DNA of 64,000 nucleotides from Dryomyza anilis. Its lineage: Eukaryota; Arthropoda; Insecta; Diptera; Dryomyzidae. The number at the start of each line of letters is the position of its first letter. Positions within the stretch are counted from its first letter, which is position 1. Below, piece after piece: positions 61,030 to 64,000 of the stretch. The translations under genes and the position numbers were made by a program. Below the pieces are notes generated by a model. That model did no database searches and was not told the DNA's origin. It worked only from the letters and a program-made list of their open reading frames with translations. Where the stretch lies: the NCBI GenBank assembly GCA_951804985.1, contig OX638132.1:90648696-90712695 (forward strand). The letters are read 5' to 3'.

Positions 61030-61354
61030 TGTGTGATCGACAAAAACAACTATATTCGAATAGTTAAAAAAAAGGTATCATAAAAAGAACGCAATTTTTG
61101 AAGACAACATAGTCCATCAAAATATTTTATTCCACAAAAACAACAATGTTCGAAAAATGTCGAAAAAAAATGTTAAAATATAATTTGAACTACAAAAACA
61201 ACGCAATGATCGAAATCACCAATTTCAAAAATAAAAAAAACGACAAAAACAACAATGTTCGAAAATTTACGAAAAAAAAGTTTTTTAAATAAAAATTTGG
61301 ACCACAAAAACAACGCGGAAATCTGCATTTTCCCAAAAAAAAAACAAATATACC
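61030..61354 (+). repeat. Family K repeat, left part
   Basis: Blocks CGACAAAAACAAC, ACAATGTTCGAAAA and ACAAAAACAACGCAATG recur at about 40-60-bp spacing; continues after the J element at 62820. Confidence 0.65.
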
Positions 61355-62819
61355 TACACGGATAGAAAAGATTTGTTTGAATATGTTTGAATGTAATTAA
61401 AAAGTAATACGAAATTACCATACGTATATTAGGAATGAAGTGTAATTAAATTATAATCGAAATTGAATTTATTTTTGTTCACGTGAATCTGTCAAATTTA
61501 CCATAAATATGTTACAATACCAAAATAAAATTTTAATTGCATTTGAATAAACTATTTCTTGACAATTTACTTGTTAAAACTATGTCTCGAAACACAGAAA
61601 ATGCTAATCAAATCTAAATACAACGTATGTTCGCAACGCTCGTCTTAATTCGATAATTTATCGACTGACGAAGTTGGCAACGTTGTGCAGCATTTTTTAA
61701 CTACGCCATCTTAGGCCATCGTTTGAACATATTGATGTTTAAAAACAAACAGAAAAGAAATTGAATTTAAATAAGTGTATTCTTGCAACATTCTTCTTGT
61801 ATACGAAGTTGGCACTCGTTGAGCAGAATTTTCTACCTACGTCTCTTTTGTCGTCGTTTGAAGTATGTATAGGGTCATTTTAAACATAGTGATGTTTGAA
61901 AAAGTTGACACTCGGTGATCGGCATTTTCTGCGTGTCTTTTGTTGTTCGTTGAGAAAACGTGTTCGCGTCGGTAATAATTTTGTTATTTGTAAATTAAAT
62001 AAATACATAAATTGTGTTACAAAAAGTACAAATAGTAACAGAGTATAATATAGTACTGTATACAATTTCTGAAACTAATGTGAAAAAAGCACAAATAAAA
62101 ATCTGTGTTTCGAATTTCAAACAGAATTTGGCATGCTTTTTACAAAAGCCTCCGTGAATTCCTTGCTTACGCTATGTGCTGTACTGAGATCAACTGTAAC
62201 TGTCCAAATATAAAGCGAGTCTGGATCGTCTGGTTTAGCGTCTGCTCGTGCAATTGTGCATTCATTGATGCCGTCACTTGTACATGCAGTTTTAAACGAA
62301 TTATTATTTATTAAAGCATTTAAAAATTTATATATGAATTCAATTATTATAAATTCCCACTGTGTATGTTTAAAGATTTGAAATAAAAATTAATAAAAAA
62401 AAACAACATTTTATTTTTATTTTATTTTCAGGATTTCTTTCCAAAAATATTTAAATATGTTTATATGCAAACATACTACTTTTGAACTGAACTACTTATT
62501 TATATTCAGGTCATTCAAATAATGTTTTATTTTGAACATATTTATGTTTCGGTTCAAATATTTATTTTATTTGGATGTAGTAATTATTATGTTTTCATTA
62601 GAACATACTCCATTTTAAGGGGCAACATTAAAATGTTTTCGGGATATTATAATGTAAGTCAGAGCTCATTACAACACTGTTCAAGTCTGAATACAACGCT
62701 GTTTACAAATTATTTATCAGTCAATTATATATTATGTTTACATAAAATTCCAAACATACATGTTAATGCCTGCAAAATGTTTGGGAGAGCCCTTTTTTTG
62801 CAGCGTGTATATATTCGAC
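61355..62819 (+). mobile_element. Family J element inserted in family K
   Basis: TACACGGATAGAAAAGATTTG to GCAGCGTGTA, 1465 bp, with family K sequence on both sides. It lacks a few segments present at 43598-45106 (for example near 61485 and 61895). Confidence 0.85.
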
Positions 62820-63060
62820 AAAAACAACAATGTTCGAAAAATTTGGAAAACAAAATTGTTTTTTTTTTTTAAATAAGTGTTGGACGACAAAACAACGCAA
62901 TGGTCAAAATCACCATTTTCAAAAAAAAATTATTCGACAAAAACATGTTCGAAAATTTTCGAAAAAAAAAAATTGTTAAAAAAAAAATTAGAGACGACAA
63001 AAACAACAATGTTCGAAAATTTGGAAATCAACATTTTCTAACAACAAATTTTTATGTTTC
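62820..63060 (+). repeat. Family K repeat, right part
   Basis: CGACAAAAACAACAATGTTCG units continue immediately after the J element; A-rich linkers. Confidence 0.65.
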
Positions 63061-64000
63061 TTTCTACAATCAACTTCTGCAACAAGAAAAAATCAACTAT
63101 TGCATTTTCTGTCTACTAACAACCATTAACCGAAGACCTTTAAAATATGTATAGATTTTCATATAACACTCAACCAACGAGCTTTTATTTAATAAAAAAA
63201 ATATCTCTCAACCAAAGACCTTCATATTTTTTAAAAATAATAATTCTGAGTGAAAAACCAAATGGGAATAAAGGTTAAAACTGATTTAGACATTTCGAAA
63301 TTCCAAGTAAAATAATTGAAAGACTTGCAGAGACCGCCGCCAAGTGATTTGTCATGTCGATATACCGATATTAACAAAAATATGTTTTATTATTATTAGG
63401 TTTTATTATATACGGAATATATTAAACAACTGGAAAAATATGGGCGTAATTGCATGGTACTTCCTTGGAGAACTCCCTGCCACACCGCGCGTCTCTAAAT
63501 ATTTGAACAGGTTTTCGACCTTTTTGAATATTGATAAACGTAGAATGTGTGTTCGGCTAATCCAACTTTTTTCGTTTATAATCGCACATTTTAGTAAAAA
63601 TTGCAATTTAAGTTTCCCATTTTATGAAAGTCGTACGTACCCCTGCCAATATCTAATTGCAAAGGTACCTATTATAAGTACCGATGGCATTATAAAAATT
63701 AAAATTAATTATGCACTAATTGCATGTTCATTTAACTCTCCCAGCAAAAATGCAAACAATTTGGAACAAAATTCTGGCAAGTGCTCAAATGAACTGAACA
63801 AATGCAGTGGATTTATAAAAAATAAATGATACAAAAAATAAAATACATATTAGACATAACAATTGTTTTAAGTAATTTTGATCACATCAATGCGAACGTG
63901 AGGGAAATCGAAAACGATCGCTTAGACCAGTATAGTGAAACTAATGAATGAAAGAATGAATGAATTTAATTGAAATTTGAATTAAAGTTACGCATACGAC
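63061..64000. other. Window end; one unassigned ORF
   Basis: An open frame at 63344-63829 (+, 161 codons if the first codon is used) is Ile/Asn/Lys-rich as expected of AT-rich noncoding DNA, although it has a Cys-containing second half. No family is recognised and there is no clear promoter or splice context. Nothing else seen. Confidence 0.3.

Noticed and set aside
63344..63829. 161-codon ORF near the window end
   Set aside because: Not called as a gene: composition matches AT-rich noncoding DNA, there is no recognisable domain and no supporting context.

Overview
The window is insect nuclear DNA, most likely from a calyptrate (blow-fly-like) dipteran. It is very AT-rich, has spliced genes with GTGAGT/GTAAGT donors, carries DINE-1/INE-1-like repeats typical of higher flies, and contains two genes of the insect-specific Osiris family (DUF1676). 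The fly group is an inference from repeat style; the Osiris assignment rests on the proteins themselves.

Only two protein-coding genes are convincing, both on the + strand. Gene 1 (1149-36035, nine exons, up to 834 codons) is a long Osiris protein: signal peptide, paired-Cys region, hydrophobic domain, His/Gln/Pro-rich spacer and a Cys-containing C-terminal domain. Its exons total about 2.5 kb spread over 35 kb because transposable elements and satellites have inflated its introns. All eight splice junctions keep frame and the CDS sum is divisible by three. Gene 2 (47342-48403, three exons, 312 codons) is a compact Osiris gene with a TATA box, a 62-bp first intron, a His-rich tail and a C-terminal motif like the family's AQxLxY. 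The two genes share the same intron phases around the membrane exon, so they are paralogues of the Osiris cluster. I did not assign Osiris numbers; gene 2 could be Osi6 or Osi7 and gene 1 one of the members 5' of it in the cluster.

Layout: 1-1148 repeats and upstream DNA; 1149-2010 exon 1; 2011-9003 intron 1 (TIR elements, SINE, foldback element); 9004-11666 exons 2-3 around a 20-bp satellite; 11667-17889 intron 3 (large foldback and TIR elements); 17890-19068 exons 4-6; 19069-30022 intron 6 (8-bp satellite, nested elements); 30023-30530 exons 7-8; 30531-35893 intron 8; 35894-36035 last exon. From 36 to 47 kb is an intergenic repeat zone with a decayed non-LTR reverse transcriptase and a 19-bp satellite. 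From 48.4 kb to the end there are repeats, including a three-level nest (a 1.5-kb TIR element holding a DINE-1-like element holding a DD37E mariner with a broken transposase).

The repeats sort into recurring families, labelled here: MITE-A (about 215 bp, CACCCAG ends), B (about 400 bp, rich in CGATATCG), SINE (tRNA-derived, 10-12 bp target duplications), D (foldback with a mariner transposase start), E (TGCCAAAGGGGCGAA ends), J (1.5 kb, TACACG ends), K (CGACAAAAACAACA units), M (about 0.9 kb), P, Q and DINE-1-like. No CRISPR, rRNA or functional tRNA gene was seen.
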